A stretch of DNA of 64,000 bases from Maribacter sp. BPC-D8 (GTDB lineage Bacteria; Bacteroidota; Bacteroidia; Flavobacteriales; Flavobacteriaceae). Numbering within the stretch: position 1 is the stretch's first letter; the number at the start of each line of letters is the position of its first letter. The stretch lies in assembly GCF_035207705.1 (NCBI RefSeq), contig NZ_CP128187.1, forward strand, positions 4,216,001 to 4,280,000, given 5' to 3'. Of the stretch, positions 32,493 to 42,449 are shown piece after piece. A program made the translations under genes and the position numbers. The notes below the pieces were generated by a model. That model was not told the DNA's origin. It ran no database searches and was given only the letters and a program-made list of their open reading frames with translations.

Positions 32493-34898
32493 TTATTTAG
32501 CGCTTTTTAGGGTGTATGTATTCTTTCCAGGTTTTAGTTCAACCACAGTTCCTTGCCAAACTATATTTCCTTTTATGGTTGTAGGAAGGGTTATTTCTGC
32601 GGATAATTTATGTTTGTTTCTTTTTAATTCAAATTCAATATTTCCTTTTGATGTAGGAAGCAAACCTGCTATCTCATTTAGTTTGCCGAATGCCGGAGCT
32701 ATTTCTACTTCTTCAAAATCATTCTTTACAGACCGGATGCCTGCCAAATAATTAAAATAAAAATATGCGGGCGATGCACTCCACGGGTGTACCTCTGATC
32801 TTGTTGGTTTCTCTACACTTTCAAAACGCTCTAAAGTGGTGGTCATGTTCTCATTGATCATTTGCTCCCAAGGTTTTTGGGCGACGTCGAATAATTCAGG
32901 AGCACCTACTTTTTTAATCGCCTCAAAAAGATAAAAACGGTAGTAATAGGTTGCTTGTAATAAATCTTCTTCGTTTAGAATTTTATCTAAAAGTGCGCGC
33001 TGCTCATTTTCTGGTATAGCATCTGTCAATATCGCCATGATATTAGTATGCTGATCGTAAATGGTTTTGTCTGGTCTTTCGGCAAAAAGACTTCTATCGG
33101 CATCATAACACAATTCGTATACCGATGTAATAATTTCGTCAGCACGGTTTTTATAATCGCTAGCGGTTTGCTTATCACCAATTTCACTGAAAAGGCGCGA
33201 CGCATTTTGTAGCGCATGCACATAATGTAAACTAACTACGGCAGAGTTTAGTCCGTCATTTTTAGTAGCGGTTCCACTTCCATTATTAGGTCCGGTATAC
33301 CAATCTATAAAATAACGGTATGGTGTTTTGTTGACCAAATTTAGGTCGTTCATGTTTTTCTCAAATCCGGCAAGTGTATTAATAATACCATCTTTGTAGG
33401 TATGTATAAATTCTTTGTCGCCAGAAGTATTGTACTGATCGGCAATCATATCTACCCACACTAAAGAATAGGTCGGGTAAATAAAAGTAGATCTCAGTGG
33501 GTAAGCACCTAAAATATTACCATCAGAATCTCTAGAATGATCAAATTGGCGAATCGCATTTTTGGTATGTTCGGCATTACCACTTAAAGCTTCCCAAATT
33601 AAACCCTGAATTTTTGTATCGCCTACATACTGCATAGTTTCGTAATAGGCATCACTTAAAAAATAATCTTGTGTACAAATATCAATAGTACGCTTACAGA
33701 TGTCAAAAATGTCATTGTACATTTCATCGTCTGAAGTGAATTTTGCAATTGAAGGTATGGTAGTTCTTGATCTATGGTTTACGAAATTTTCAAGAACAAG
33801 TTCTTGGTCTTTGGTTTCAATTCCAAACTCAATAAACCGAAACGTACGCATCCAATTCGGAATGAATTTCTGTTCATCTTTTCCGTTAGAAATAATTTCA
33901 TCGTAATAGCCTAAAAGCTTTTTATTCTCCAAGTCGTTTCGGTCCCCTTTTGCATTGTTGGCACCGAAAAGATTCTCAGCATACTTAATAGTAATTATTG
34001 ATGATTTTCCTTTACTGAAGATCAATTCTGGGAATCCGTTAGTTACGTATTGTTGATCTAATAAAAAAGTGGTTGTTGTGTTCGGGGCAAGTGTCAAAGT
34101 ACCCAACACTGGGAACTCAGTTTCAATTGGTTTCGAAGAACGAACAATACTTGCAATTCTTTCCTCATCCCATGAAAGTAATGGTAAATTACGAGGTTCT
34201 AATAAATAAGCAATAGAGCCGCCCATGCTACTGGCATTTTCAAAAAATTCGACTTTTTTCCAGTTAGTATCATCAAAATCTAATGTTTCCCAATTTGTAG
34301 GGTAGTTGTTCATGTCAACAATGTCGGTAGGGTTATTGGCATAAAAACCGCCAACGATAGCCTTTTCGCCATCTCCTCTCCAGATAACTTCGTTCGCTTT
34401 GTACGATTCGTCGACAGTGCTTACCCAAGTATCATTGAATCCGGTGGTATTAATGATTTTGGCATTGTCTGTAACGCCGTTCACCATTACGCTGGTGAAG
34501 ATGGACTGCATACCCAAAAACCTCCTTTTACCAAAATTGATCACCTTGACGGCGATAACATTTTCCCCTTGCTTTAGGTAATCTTTCAGGTTTAAGGTTT
34601 CATATTTATAATGTTGAATATCGCTCAACTGCGGTCCGTGAGTAATAAACTGACCGTTTACATAAAGGTAATAATGATTGTCTGCAGAAATATTGATAAT
34701 AAAATCAGCTTTTGTGTCTGCTACTTTAAAGGTATTACGAAACAACACAGCAGTGTCTTCGCCTCCTTGAGTATCTGGGTGACTTACCCAACTGGCACTA
34801 ATGTTTTCTTTGCCATAAATTACTTCAGGGTAATTGACTTCCAATTGCGATTGAACAGAAAGAGATACTAAAAGTAAGAGGATTAAAAAGCGATTCAT
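32493..34898 (-). CDS. Alpha-L-rhamnosidase-like glycoside hydrolase (GH78-like)
   Basis: 801 aa with a signal peptide ending near SVQSQ. N-terminal beta-sandwich region (about 20-250, with YLYVNGQFITHGP typical of rhamnosidase carbohydrate-binding modules), then an (alpha/alpha)6 barrel containing SDAYYETMQYVGDTKIQG, which corresponds to the D-x-x-x-E...W/V-G-D acid motif region of GH78, and a C-terminal beta domain with HPWSASPAYFYFNYLAGI. Likely releases rhamnose from algal or plant glycans outside the cytoplasm. It is a single gene, with no SusC/SusD pair nearby. A 10-bp inverted repeat sits upstream of the start. Confidence 0.75.
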   Translation of the reverse strand: MNRFLILLLLVSLSVQSQLEVNYPEVIYGKENISASWVSHPDTQGGEDTAVLFRNTFKVADTKADFIINISADNHYYLYVNGQFITHGPQLSDIQHYKYETLNLKDYLKQGENVIAVKVINFGKRRFLGMQSIFTSVMVNGVTDNAKIINTTGFNDTWVSTVDESYKANEVIWRGDGEKAIVGGFYANNPTDIVDMNNYPTNWETLDFDDTNWKKVEFFENASSMGGSIAYLLEPRNLPLLSWDEERIASIVRSSKPIETEFPVLGTLTLAPNTTTTFLLDQQYVTNGFPELIFSKGKSSIITIKYAENLFGANNAKGDRNDLENKKLLGYYDEIISNGKDEQKFIPNWMRTFRFIEFGIETKDQELVLENFVNHRSRTTIPSIAKFTSDDEMYNDIFDICKRTIDICTQDYFLSDAYYETMQYVGDTKIQGLIWEALSGNAEHTKNAIRQFDHSRDSDGNILGAYPLRSTFIYPTYSLVWVDMIADQYNTSGDKEFIHTYKDGIINTLAGFEKNMNDLNLVNKTPYRYFIDWYTGPNNGSGTATKNDGLNSAVVSLHYVHALQNASRLFSEIGDKQTASDYKNRADEIITSVYELCYDADRSLFAERPDKTIYDQHTNIMAILTDAIPENEQRALLDKILNEEDLLQATYYYRFYLFEAIKKVGAPELFDVAQKPWEQMINENMTTTLERFESVEKPTRSEVHPWSASPAYFYFNYLAGIRSVKNDFEEVEIAPAFGKLNEIAGLLPTSKGNIEFELKRNKHKLSAEITLPTTIKGNIVWQGTVVELKPGKNTYTLKSAK

Positions 34899-34933
34899 GT
34901 AATGTATGAGTTGATGTTAGTAGGTTGTAAAGA

Positions 34934-34967
34934 TCATGAAAGATTAGTAAAAACCAGTCTTTCATGA
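34934..34967. promoter_or_regulatory. Inverted repeat upstream of the rhamnosidase gene
   Basis: TCATGAAAGA and TCTTTCATGA are perfect 10-bp inverted arms separated by 14 bp, ending 36 bp before the rhamnosidase ATG. Arm length and spacing fit a regulator binding site; no strong T-run follows on the minus strand. Confidence 0.5.
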
Positions 34968-35053
34968 ACTTTTTCCTGTTATATAATTTAAGTGCACCTG
35001 AGTTTATAAGTCATAATGCAAAAAAATAGCATATTCCATTTTAGAAATAAGAT

Positions 35054-36637
35054 CTATTTTTTATTCACTAAATCCATTAAATCAACATCGTTACCTAATA
35101 AGACATCTTGAGAATTGATACGTCCTTTTTCTGGTCCGTTTTCTAATTTTAAAACTCCCCTTGGGCAAACCGCAGAACAAATACCACAGCCTACACAACT
35201 AGAACGTACAATGTTTTCACCCTTTTGAGCATAGGCACGAACATCGATACCCATTTCGCAATACGTAGAACAGTTACCACAAGAAATACATTGGCCACCA
35301 TTGGTCGTAATTCTAAATTTAGAGAACATACGTTGTTGAAAACCTAACATAGCTGCCATTGGGCACCCGAACCTACACCAAACACGATTACCTAAAATAG
35401 GGTAGAATCCTGTTCCTATAACTCCAGAGAAAATACTACCGATTAAAAAGCTGTAAGTAGTACGTAATGTTTCTGCTTTGAAAATGAATATGTTTGCTGA
35501 GTCACTAAAAAAGTGCATTCCTATTAATACGGCGATAATGGTGAAATATCCAATAGCACCATACTTCGCATCTTTTGCCAGTTCTTCTCTTTTATAAATC
35601 ATTACCCAAGCAAATACAGCTGTCAAAATAACTGCTACACCAGAGATAAACATTGTTTTTGTTAACCAGTATTTACTACTGTCATTACCTAAATAAGAGT
35701 AAATAACGGCTGTAGTCATTAAGGTTACAAATACTACAACACTATGTACTACCCAACGCTCAACTTTCCAAGCGAATTTAGATTTATCACTTAGCTGACG
35801 AAAAGAATCACCAGCAGTCTCAGCCAATCCGCCACAACCGCAAACCCAAGAGCAATACCAACGTTTACCGTATTTATAAGTTAAAAAAGGAGAGATCACA
35901 AAGATGGATATAATACCGAAAAACAACATCGTCATACCAACACTACCAGAATCTATGAACCCGTTAATACGGTAACGCTCAAAGTTGTAATAGTTTAAAG
36001 GCCACATGTTTTTAAGGTCGTAATATGGTAAGTCACCATTTAAACGCGCCATTATTTCTGGAATGAAAAACGCAAATGCAGTTTGAAAAAACATAACACT
36101 AACCGTTCTCAATTGCTCGTATTTATTATGACGGTATTTCCAAATGAATTTAGCGCCAAATGCCAAAATAGCAACGGTGTACATAGTGCCGTAAACGAAC
36201 CACTGGCTGGCAGGGTTGCCACTAAGTCCTTTACTTAGCGGATCAAATAAAGCGATTAAACCCGTGTTGTCGCCATCTTTTACCAAGCCTAAATATTGCG
36301 GATAGAAATAGAGCACAATGTAAAACCCTGTTAAGGCAATACCTCCCATCCAGGCTAGCACGCCACGGCTAGAAATAGATTTAAACCAAACACCGTCATT
36401 CTTAATACCTTTATGTTTATGGGCGTAAGCTGCTTGTGAAAACCAAATAATGCCTGTAAAAATAGCCACGATAGAAATCGTTAACCACAATGCACTATTT
36501 CCCAAGTTTAAGTTGAACAATTGTAATATAAGAATGCCCATACCGGTCATACCTACTAATACCGCCAATTTTTGGCCTGTATTTAATGCTTTAGGCGGTT
36601 CTCCCGCAAGTGACATACTTCTGTCAAAATTACCCAT
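35054..36637 (-). CDS. Membrane polyferredoxin (NapH/NosR/CcoG-like)
   Basis: 527 aa with about nine hydrophobic segments. Two extra cysteine motifs typical of NosR/NapH-type proteins are seen, CSWVCGCGG in the middle and CRFGCP (421-426), and the C-terminus carries two [4Fe-4S] clusters, CISCGNCSTYC (Cys450, 453, 456, 460) and CVGCGICSAVC (481, 484, 487, 491). It probably moves electrons between the quinone pool or an FAD oxidoreductase and a periplasmic partner. It follows the FAD oxidoreductase gene on the same strand by 29 bp; the terminal acceptor is not in the window. Confidence 0.85.
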   Translation of the reverse strand: MGNFDRSMSLAGEPPKALNTGQKLAVLVGMTGMGILILQLFNLNLGNSALWLTISIVAIFTGIIWFSQAAYAHKHKGIKNDGVWFKSISSRGVLAWMGGIALTGFYIVLYFYPQYLGLVKDGDNTGLIALFDPLSKGLSGNPASQWFVYGTMYTVAILAFGAKFIWKYRHNKYEQLRTVSVMFFQTAFAFFIPEIMARLNGDLPYYDLKNMWPLNYYNFERYRINGFIDSGSVGMTMLFFGIISIFVISPFLTYKYGKRWYCSWVCGCGGLAETAGDSFRQLSDKSKFAWKVERWVVHSVVVFVTLMTTAVIYSYLGNDSSKYWLTKTMFISGVAVILTAVFAWVMIYKREELAKDAKYGAIGYFTIIAVLIGMHFFSDSANIFIFKAETLRTTYSFLIGSIFSGVIGTGFYPILGNRVWCRFGCPMAAMLGFQQRMFSKFRITTNGGQCISCGNCSTYCEMGIDVRAYAQKGENIVRSSCVGCGICSAVCPRGVLKLENGPEKGRINSQDVLLGNDVDLMDLVNKK

Positions 36638-36666
36638 AGTAGGTGTTGTTTGTGTTTGTTATTTAG

Positions 36667-38013
36667 TTAGGCGATACTGAAAATACGTTTCCAGCTTTTT
36701 TTCTTTGCACTGATATTCTTATTGAAATCAGCATTGTATTTGGCGATAATTTCATCCTCATAAAGTTTAAAAAACTCTGGGTCGAAATTGGCATCTTTTA
36801 AATAGGTCATTACATGGTCAATATCTTTGTTTTCTGTCAACCATTGGTCAAAAATCTCATGTCTCATACGAATGCCAAAGGTGTTTAGGCCTAAGAATTG
36901 ATGACTGTCTTTATCAAACGCAACGGTAATACATATTTTTTCAGAAGCATGGCGCCAATGAAAATGGTGTTCATTATCATTTTTACTACGTTCGCTAAAT
37001 ACCCAGCCGTAGGTTTGGTATTCTACATCTAAAAATTTAGCCGAATTAAACCAGTGACCAGGGTTGTATTCTCTTGGGTTACCACAAATAGTTTGCGCAA
37101 GCGCTTCGCCCATCATTCTACCTGTATACCAAACAGCTTCAATTGGTCTTCTGCTACCAATGCCCTCATGCTGTTCTGCGCAATCGCCAATAGCGAATAC
37201 ATCTTTTACGTTGGTCTCCAAGAATCGGTTAACCTTAACACCCCTGCCCAATTCAATACCAGAATCTTTTAGAAAATCGATATTTGGTGTTACGCCAGCA
37301 GTTAAGCCGACCACATTACATTCAATGGTTTCGCCTTTATCTGTGACTACTGCTTTTGCACGCCCATTTTCATCAGAAATTATCTTTTCAAGATTGGTGT
37401 CTAACTGTAAATCAATATGATGTTCTAGAATATGTTCGTTGATCATTGCAGATTCCCCTGCCGGTAATACTCCGTTCCAAAAGCTCTTTTCACGGACTAG
37501 AAAAGTAACCGGTATTTCGCGAGAACGCAGCATTTCTGCCATTTCAATGCCTATGAGTCCGCCACCTACAATAACAGCACGGTTACAAACCTTTTTATTA
37601 GGGGCATTTTTCTCAAGCATTTCTAGATCTTGTTTGGAGTACAAACCTTGTACACCTTTTAAATCTTGCCCAGGCCAACCAAACTTGTTCGGTTTAGAAC
37701 CTGTTGCGATGATTAGCTTGTCATAAGATATAGAGGAGCCATCTTTTAAGACTAGCTTTTTAGCATCGGTCTCCACTTTTTCTACAAATCCGTTTACGAG
37801 GTCGATCCTGTTTTTCTTCCAAAACCAGTTTTCGTAAGGTTGTGTATGTTCAAATTTCATGTGCCCCATGTAGACATACATTAATGCGGTACGAGAGAAG
37901 AAATAGTCGCTTTCTGCAGAAATAATGGTGATTCTTTTGTCTGATAGCTTTCGTATATGTCTAGCTAACGTGACTCCGGATATGCCATTACCAATAATTA
38001 CTATATGATCCAT
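36667..38013 (-). CDS. NAD(P)/FAD-dependent oxidoreductase
   Basis: 448 aa pyridine-nucleotide-disulfide-oxidoreductase-fold protein. FAD-binding GNGISGVT (8-15), IATGSKPN (about 104-111), NAD(P)-binding VIVGGGLIGIEMAEML (about 147-162) and the C-terminal FAIGDCAEQ complete the fold; there is no redox-active CxxxxC, so it resembles rubredoxin/ferredoxin reductases and the N-terminal part of NirB. The following polyferredoxin gene is likely its electron partner. Upstream is a 277-bp divergent region shared with the DUF547 gene. Confidence 0.82.
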   Translation of the reverse strand: MDHIVIIGNGISGVTLARHIRKLSDKRITIISAESDYFFSRTALMYVYMGHMKFEHTQPYENWFWKKNRIDLVNGFVEKVETDAKKLVLKDGSSISYDKLIIATGSKPNKFGWPGQDLKGVQGLYSKQDLEMLEKNAPNKKVCNRAVIVGGGLIGIEMAEMLRSREIPVTFLVREKSFWNGVLPAGESAMINEHILEHHIDLQLDTNLEKIISDENGRAKAVVTDKGETIECNVVGLTAGVTPNIDFLKDSGIELGRGVKVNRFLETNVKDVFAIGDCAEQHEGIGSRRPIEAVWYTGRMMGEALAQTICGNPREYNPGHWFNSAKFLDVEYQTYGWVFSERSKNDNEHHFHWRHASEKICITVAFDKDSHQFLGLNTFGIRMRHEIFDQWLTENKDIDHVMTYLKDANFDPEFFKLYEDEIIAKYNADFNKNISAKKKSWKRIFSIA

Positions 38014-38290
38014 AAAATGCTTTTATTGATGTGTGTGTCGGTATTAAAGGTAAGAACTTAACAGCCTACTTTTTATTTAGAAAGATTATAAACTTGTTAT
38101 AACTCTGTGATACTTTTAAACGTAGTTTGCGTTTTAATAGCATTAAAACGGATTTGTAAAACACAGTAAATCAGTGTTTAATTGGCTTAAAAATTTTAAA
38201 TAAAATAAATTATTTTTTTTAGGAAGTGTATGTTTTTGAAAAAAGCCACGACCTAAACAAACTCAAATGCGAATTTAAATTTCGAATATC

Positions 38291-39007
38291 ATGAAAAGAA
38301 CTTTACTACAGACACTATTTTTCCTTTTAATAGTAACTAATATATCTGCACAAGATGTAAACACTTTTTTTAGTAAAAGTGATAGCTTTTTTAAAGCCAA
38401 TGTTGTTGATGGTAAAGTGAAATATGCAGCGATAAAAAACAATCCTGATGCTTTGAATGCGGTATTGGCATCAGCAAAAGGTATTTCGGTTTCAAAATCT
38501 GATGCTACTACCTACCAAGCTTTTTGGATCAATGCTTATAATCTTCTGGTAATAGACGGTATCGTTAAAAACTATCCATTAAAATCGCCTTTAGATGTTG
38601 CTGGTTTTTTTGATAAAACAAAACACGAAATTGGTGGTAAGTCAACAACCTTAAACGGAATAGAAAATGATTTGCTTAGAGCACAATTTCCAACAGAAGC
38701 AAGATTCCACTTCGTATTGGTATGTGCAGGTTTGGGGTGTCCTCCAATTATAAATACATCGTATAAGCCAGCTGCTTTAGAAAGTCAGTTACAGAAACAA
38801 ACGGTTAAGGCGTTGAACAATCCCAACTTTATAAAAGTAAATAAGAATAAAGCTCAGATTTCACAATTGTTCGAATGGTATAAAGGAGATTTTGAACAAA
38901 AAGGAAGTACAGTAGATTTTATCAATACCTATAGAAGAGAGCAATTACCAGAAAATACAAAGGTTTCTTATTACCCTTACGACTGGTCTTTGAACGAAGC
39001 TAAATAA
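38291..39007 (+). CDS. DUF547 family secreted protein
   Basis: 238 aa with a signal peptide (to ISAQ, about 21). The DUF547 core FWINAYNLLVIDGIV, then LNGIENDLLR, the HFVLVCAGLGCPPI box and the closing INTYRREQLP are all present. The conserved Cys pair near VCAGLGC suggests a fold related to cysteine-dependent enzymes, but the family function is unknown. The next gene follows by 24 bp and is probably co-transcribed. Confidence 0.85.
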   Translation: MKRTLLQTLFFLLIVTNISAQDVNTFFSKSDSFFKANVVDGKVKYAAIKNNPDALNAVLASAKGISVSKSDATTYQAFWINAYNLLVIDGIVKNYPLKSPLDVAGFFDKTKHEIGGKSTTLNGIENDLLRAQFPTEARFHFVLVCAGLGCPPIINTSYKPAALESQLQKQTVKALNNPNFIKVNKNKAQISQLFEWYKGDFEQKGSTVDFINTYRREQLPENTKVSYYPYDWSLNEAK

Positions 39008-39031
39008 TTAACAAAACCTAAAAACCTTATT

Positions 39032-39907
39032 ATGAATATTATAACTAGAAATTTATTTCTTGCAGTGGCTTTTTGTGCCTTATTTAAAGGGTATAGTCAA
39101 GATAGTTTGCAGCAAAAAAGTAATATACAACAGTACACACCGTCGAAATTAGTAGGCAAAGGTCAGTACGATATCAAATGGTTTAATAATTTATATACGC
39201 AAACCGAAAGCACATTTACAGAAGGTAAAGAGCCAAGACAAACATTTTTTACGTCTACCATTGAAGGGTATACAGGTGTAGGTACTAACAAAAGGTGGAA
39301 TGTAGGTGCTATTCTAGAATTCAGGTCAAATGTTGTCGGTGATAGAAGTGCATTAGATGTATTTAAGTTTGACGGAGAGAATAACACCGCCAGATCAGGT
39401 CTAACATCGATAGCGCCATCGGTAAAGTTTGTGCCAATTGCTTCTGTCAGTAATTTTTCCATTCAAAGTTCATTTTTTATCCCGTTGGTAGATAATGAAA
39501 CGGAAAACGGAGTCTTTTTAGATCAAAAGGGATACATCTGGCAAAATAGATTCTTTTATGATTATACTTTTCCTGGCGATAAATGGCAGCTTTTTAGTGA
39601 AATCAATTCAGAATTAAGCTTTGGTGACAAAGATGAAAGTTTCGCAAACAATAGCTTAAATCTTAGTCCGGGTTTATTTCTTAGCTATTTCCCATCCAGT
39701 AAATTCACCATTTTGGCTTTGGCGCAACATTCTCAACGTTTAGATTTAGGAAACGATTTTACACAAGATTTTACAGCCTTAGGTGGCGGTGCAAAATATC
39801 AATTGACAAATGCATTGAATTTAGAAGTGTTGTACACCAATTTTGTACGTGGTAATAATACAGGACTAGGGCAGACCTTTAATTTGGGATTGCGCGGTAT
39901 ATTTTAA
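39032..39907 (+). CDS. Outer-membrane beta-barrel-like protein
   Basis: 291 aa with a signal peptide (to KGYSQ, about 22). The mature sequence is a run of amphipathic strands with aromatic girdles and ends in TFNLGLRGIF, a typical terminal beta-signal for outer-membrane insertion. Substrate unknown. Paired with the DUF547 gene and followed by an intrinsic terminator. Confidence 0.7.
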   Translation: MNIITRNLFLAVAFCALFKGYSQDSLQQKSNIQQYTPSKLVGKGQYDIKWFNNLYTQTESTFTEGKEPRQTFFTSTIEGYTGVGTNKRWNVGAILEFRSNVVGDRSALDVFKFDGENNTARSGLTSIAPSVKFVPIASVSNFSIQSSFFIPLVDNETENGVFLDQKGYIWQNRFFYDYTFPGDKWQLFSEINSELSFGDKDESFANNSLNLSPGLFLSYFPSSKFTILALAQHSQRLDLGNDFTQDFTALGGGAKYQLTNALNLEVLYTNFVRGNNTGLGQTFNLGLRGIF

Positions 39908-39929
39908 AATTAGTTTGAGTGTTCCTTTA

Positions 39930-39967
39930 AAGAGCCTTTAGTTGATAAAACAACTAGGCTCTTTTTT
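39930..39967 (+). terminator. Intrinsic terminator after the DUF547/OMP pair
   Basis: AAGAGCC-TTT-AGTTG and CAACT-A-GGCTCTT pair across ATAAAA, followed by TTTTTT. It lies 22 bp after the stop of the outer-membrane protein gene. Confidence 0.8.
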
Positions 39968-40079
39968 GGTATTTATAGGTATGCTTTTGAACTATAATTG
40001 ATTGCGCAATTATTTTGTTCTATATTGAAAATCTTGATGAAAGATTCATATGAGTTATAGTATGAGTATTTGAAAAAAA

Positions 40080-41345
40080 ATGAAAATAAAAATACTTCCC
40101 TTTTTTATGCTATTATTTGCCAGTTTCTTATTGAAAGGGCAAGATATAAGGGTGATAGAATTGAAGTTTGAAGGCGCAAAGCGGACTAAGATTTCATTTG
40201 TTAAAAATCTGGTAGACGTAAAAGAAGGTATGCTGTTAGATTCTGTTCAAATGAATCGAGACATACTGCGTTTAAAAAGATTGCCGTCTATTTCTCATGC
40301 GTATTACGAGATTAAAAATTTAGCAAATGAAACTTGTGAGGTAGCCTATGTTATTGAAGAAAACTTTACGTTAATTCCGTTTGCTAATCTATTTAGTTCT
40401 TCAAATGATGATTTTGCTTTTAGAATTGGGCTGCAAGAGTTTAATTCTTTTGGTCGCAACATTACATTAGGCGCTTTTTATCAGTATGATAATTATAGCT
40501 CGTTTGGGTTAAGTGTACGAGCACCATACCTATTCTCTAATAAGCTTGGGCTGGCGGTAAATTATAATAATTTCACCACTTTAGAACCTGTATTTTTTCA
40601 AGATGATACAGCAGACTATAAGTATAACAATACCGGCTTTGAACTCTTAGGACTTTACGAACTCAATTTTAAAAATAGAATAGAATTGGGCTTTAGCTTT
40701 TTTACAGAAGACTATGAATACGTAGAAGGGGCTACTGGTGTGGGCGTACCTTTGAATTTAAATGTAGATAAGCATCTGTTCAAATTTATTTATGACTATA
40801 ACAGTTTAGATTATTTCTATCACTACTTAGAAGGTTTTAGAAGTCAGCTGAATCTGCAGTATGTGGGCAGTACCAATACAAATTTGCCTGAATTCTTAAT
40901 CGGGTTCAATGATTTTACCTATTTCAAAAGAATAGGAGATAGGGGTAACTGGGCAAACAGGTTGCGTTTGGGTTTGGCAAGTAATGTTGATAGTCCGTTT
41001 GCACCATTCACAGTAGATAATAATTTAAATATTAGAGGGGTGGGTAATACCATTGATAGAGGTACAGGTATGGTTGTTTTAAATACCGAATATCGACAAA
41101 CTTTAATAGATAAAAATAAGTTTGTACTACAAGGAAATGTATTTGTAGATGGAGGCACATGGCGGAACCCCGCAGGCGGATTTGATGATTTGCTAAAGAG
41201 TGAGAATCTTAGAATTTACCCGGGTGTCGGACTCCGATTTATGCACAAGCGAGTTTTCAATGCGATTTTTAGGATAGATTACGGCTACGGAATCACAAAA
41301 GACGGCGACAACGGAATTGTCTTTGGTATTGGTCAATATTTTTAG
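40080..41345 (+). CDS. Small Omp85/BamA-superfamily outer-membrane protein
   Basis: 421 aa. Signal peptide (to FLLKGQ, ~20), one POTRA-like domain (about 22-95, IRVIELKFEGAKRTK...VKEGMLLDS) and a C-terminal ~310-residue beta-barrel whose last strands read YPGVGLRFMH and RIDYGYG, close to the Omp85 consensus, ending in aromatic VFGIGQYF. Much shorter than BamA (about 800 aa), so a lipid or protein exporter of the patatin/TamA-like side branch is possible. Followed by the amidase gene with a 66-bp gap. Confidence 0.75.
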   Translation: MKIKILPFFMLLFASFLLKGQDIRVIELKFEGAKRTKISFVKNLVDVKEGMLLDSVQMNRDILRLKRLPSISHAYYEIKNLANETCEVAYVIEENFTLIPFANLFSSSNDDFAFRIGLQEFNSFGRNITLGAFYQYDNYSSFGLSVRAPYLFSNKLGLAVNYNNFTTLEPVFFQDDTADYKYNNTGFELLGLYELNFKNRIELGFSFFTEDYEYVEGATGVGVPLNLNVDKHLFKFIYDYNSLDYFYHYLEGFRSQLNLQYVGSTNTNLPEFLIGFNDFTYFKRIGDRGNWANRLRLGLASNVDSPFAPFTVDNNLNIRGVGNTIDRGTGMVVLNTEYRQTLIDKNKFVLQGNVFVDGGTWRNPAGGFDDLLKSENLRIYPGVGLRFMHKRVFNAIFRIDYGYGITKDGDNGIVFGIGQYF

Positions 41346-41411
41346 CAATCTTTGTGGTTCGATAGATAGCCGTAAATAAAGTATGGCATAGACCTTGCGT
41401 TCAACAATAGC

Positions 41412-42446
41412 ATGAAACACAACAGTTTTACAATTTTATTTTTAATGTTTTTTAGCGTTTTTTGCGTTGCGCAAGATTCGTTGAAAACAGTTGTGGCTGA
41501 ACCCGGTGACGGAATTTTATCGCTGTTAAGAAAGCAAGGTGTAAATCCGTATGAGGCTTATGATGAGTTTGTAGCCTTAAATCATCATGATTTACGCGAT
41601 AGTGTGCACCTCGTTGCTGGTAGAGTTTATGTGCTTCCAAGAATAAAATTAGATACTGTGTCTATTGTAGATTCTTTACAGCTGCAGTCAAAAGAAATTA
41701 AAGAGCTAGAAAGTGATTCTTATGACATTTTTGGAGAGAAGCATAAAACGGTTATTGCCAAAAGCGAACGGTTAAAAGGTAATGTATATTATTTGGTCTC
41801 AGGTCACGGTGGCCCTGATCCAGGTGCTATGGGGGTTTATGCAGGCAAGGCGATAGCAGAAGATGAATATGCCTATGATATTACATTACGTTTGGCTAAA
41901 GAGTTATTGGCTCATGGTGCCGAAGTATACATCATTATACAAGACGAAAATGACGGAATTAGAGATGATTTCGTTCTTGAAATCGACCACGATGAGGTTG
42001 CATATATGGATAAAACAATACCGTTAAACCAATTGGCAAGATTAAAACAGCGGGTGGATATTGTCAATGATCTGTATAAAGAAAATAGAGGAAAATACCA
42101 ACGATTGATTGTTACGCATGTAGATAGTAGAAGCGAAAATCAAAATATTGATGTATTCTTTTATCACCACGAGAAAAGTAAAAACGGAGAAAAACTAGCA
42201 GAAAGTATACATAAGACCTTCGGAGCTAAGTATAAAAAATATCAACCTAATAGAACGTATTCGGGTACTTTTGAAGATAGAACATCGCTGTATTTAGTAA
42301 AGAAAACGCATCCTGCGATGGCATATATTGAAATTGGGAATATTAGAAATAAAAAAGATCAGGTCAGAATTCTAGATCCAGACAATCGCCAGGCACTTGC
42401 CAAATGGATCAGTGAAGGGGTACTGTTAGATTTTGAAGGAGAATAA
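41412..42446 (+). CDS. N-acetylmuramoyl-L-alanine amidase (Amidase_3)
   Basis: 344 aa with a signal peptide (to CVAQ). Residues about 25-80 form a LysM-like or linker region (PGDGILSLLRKQGVNPYEAYDEF). The catalytic domain starts at YYLVSGHGGPDPGAMG (zinc His), has the zinc Glu in EDEYAYD, the third ligand in VTHVDSR and the catalytic Glu in MAYIEIGNIRN. The protein would cleave peptidoglycan side chains in the periplasm. Ends 3 bp before the convergent TIGR04283 gene. Confidence 0.82.
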   Translation: MKHNSFTILFLMFFSVFCVAQDSLKTVVAEPGDGILSLLRKQGVNPYEAYDEFVALNHHDLRDSVHLVAGRVYVLPRIKLDTVSIVDSLQLQSKEIKELESDSYDIFGEKHKTVIAKSERLKGNVYYLVSGHGGPDPGAMGVYAGKAIAEDEYAYDITLRLAKELLAHGAEVYIIIQDENDGIRDDFVLEIDHDEVAYMDKTIPLNQLARLKQRVDIVNDLYKENRGKYQRLIVTHVDSRSENQNIDVFFYHHEKSKNGEKLAESIHKTFGAKYKKYQPNRTYSGTFEDRTSLYLVKKTHPAMAYIEIGNIRNKKDQVRILDPDNRQALAKWISEGVLLDFEGE

Positions 42447-42449
42447 AGG

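Noticed and set aside
32493..34898. Full polysaccharide utilisation locus around the rhamnosidase
   Set aside because: No SusC/SusD, sensor or transporter gene is adjacent.
37064..37420. Plus-strand ORF of 118 codons opposite the FAD oxidoreductase
   Set aside because: Antisense shadow of a clear gene with repetitive, low-quality translation.
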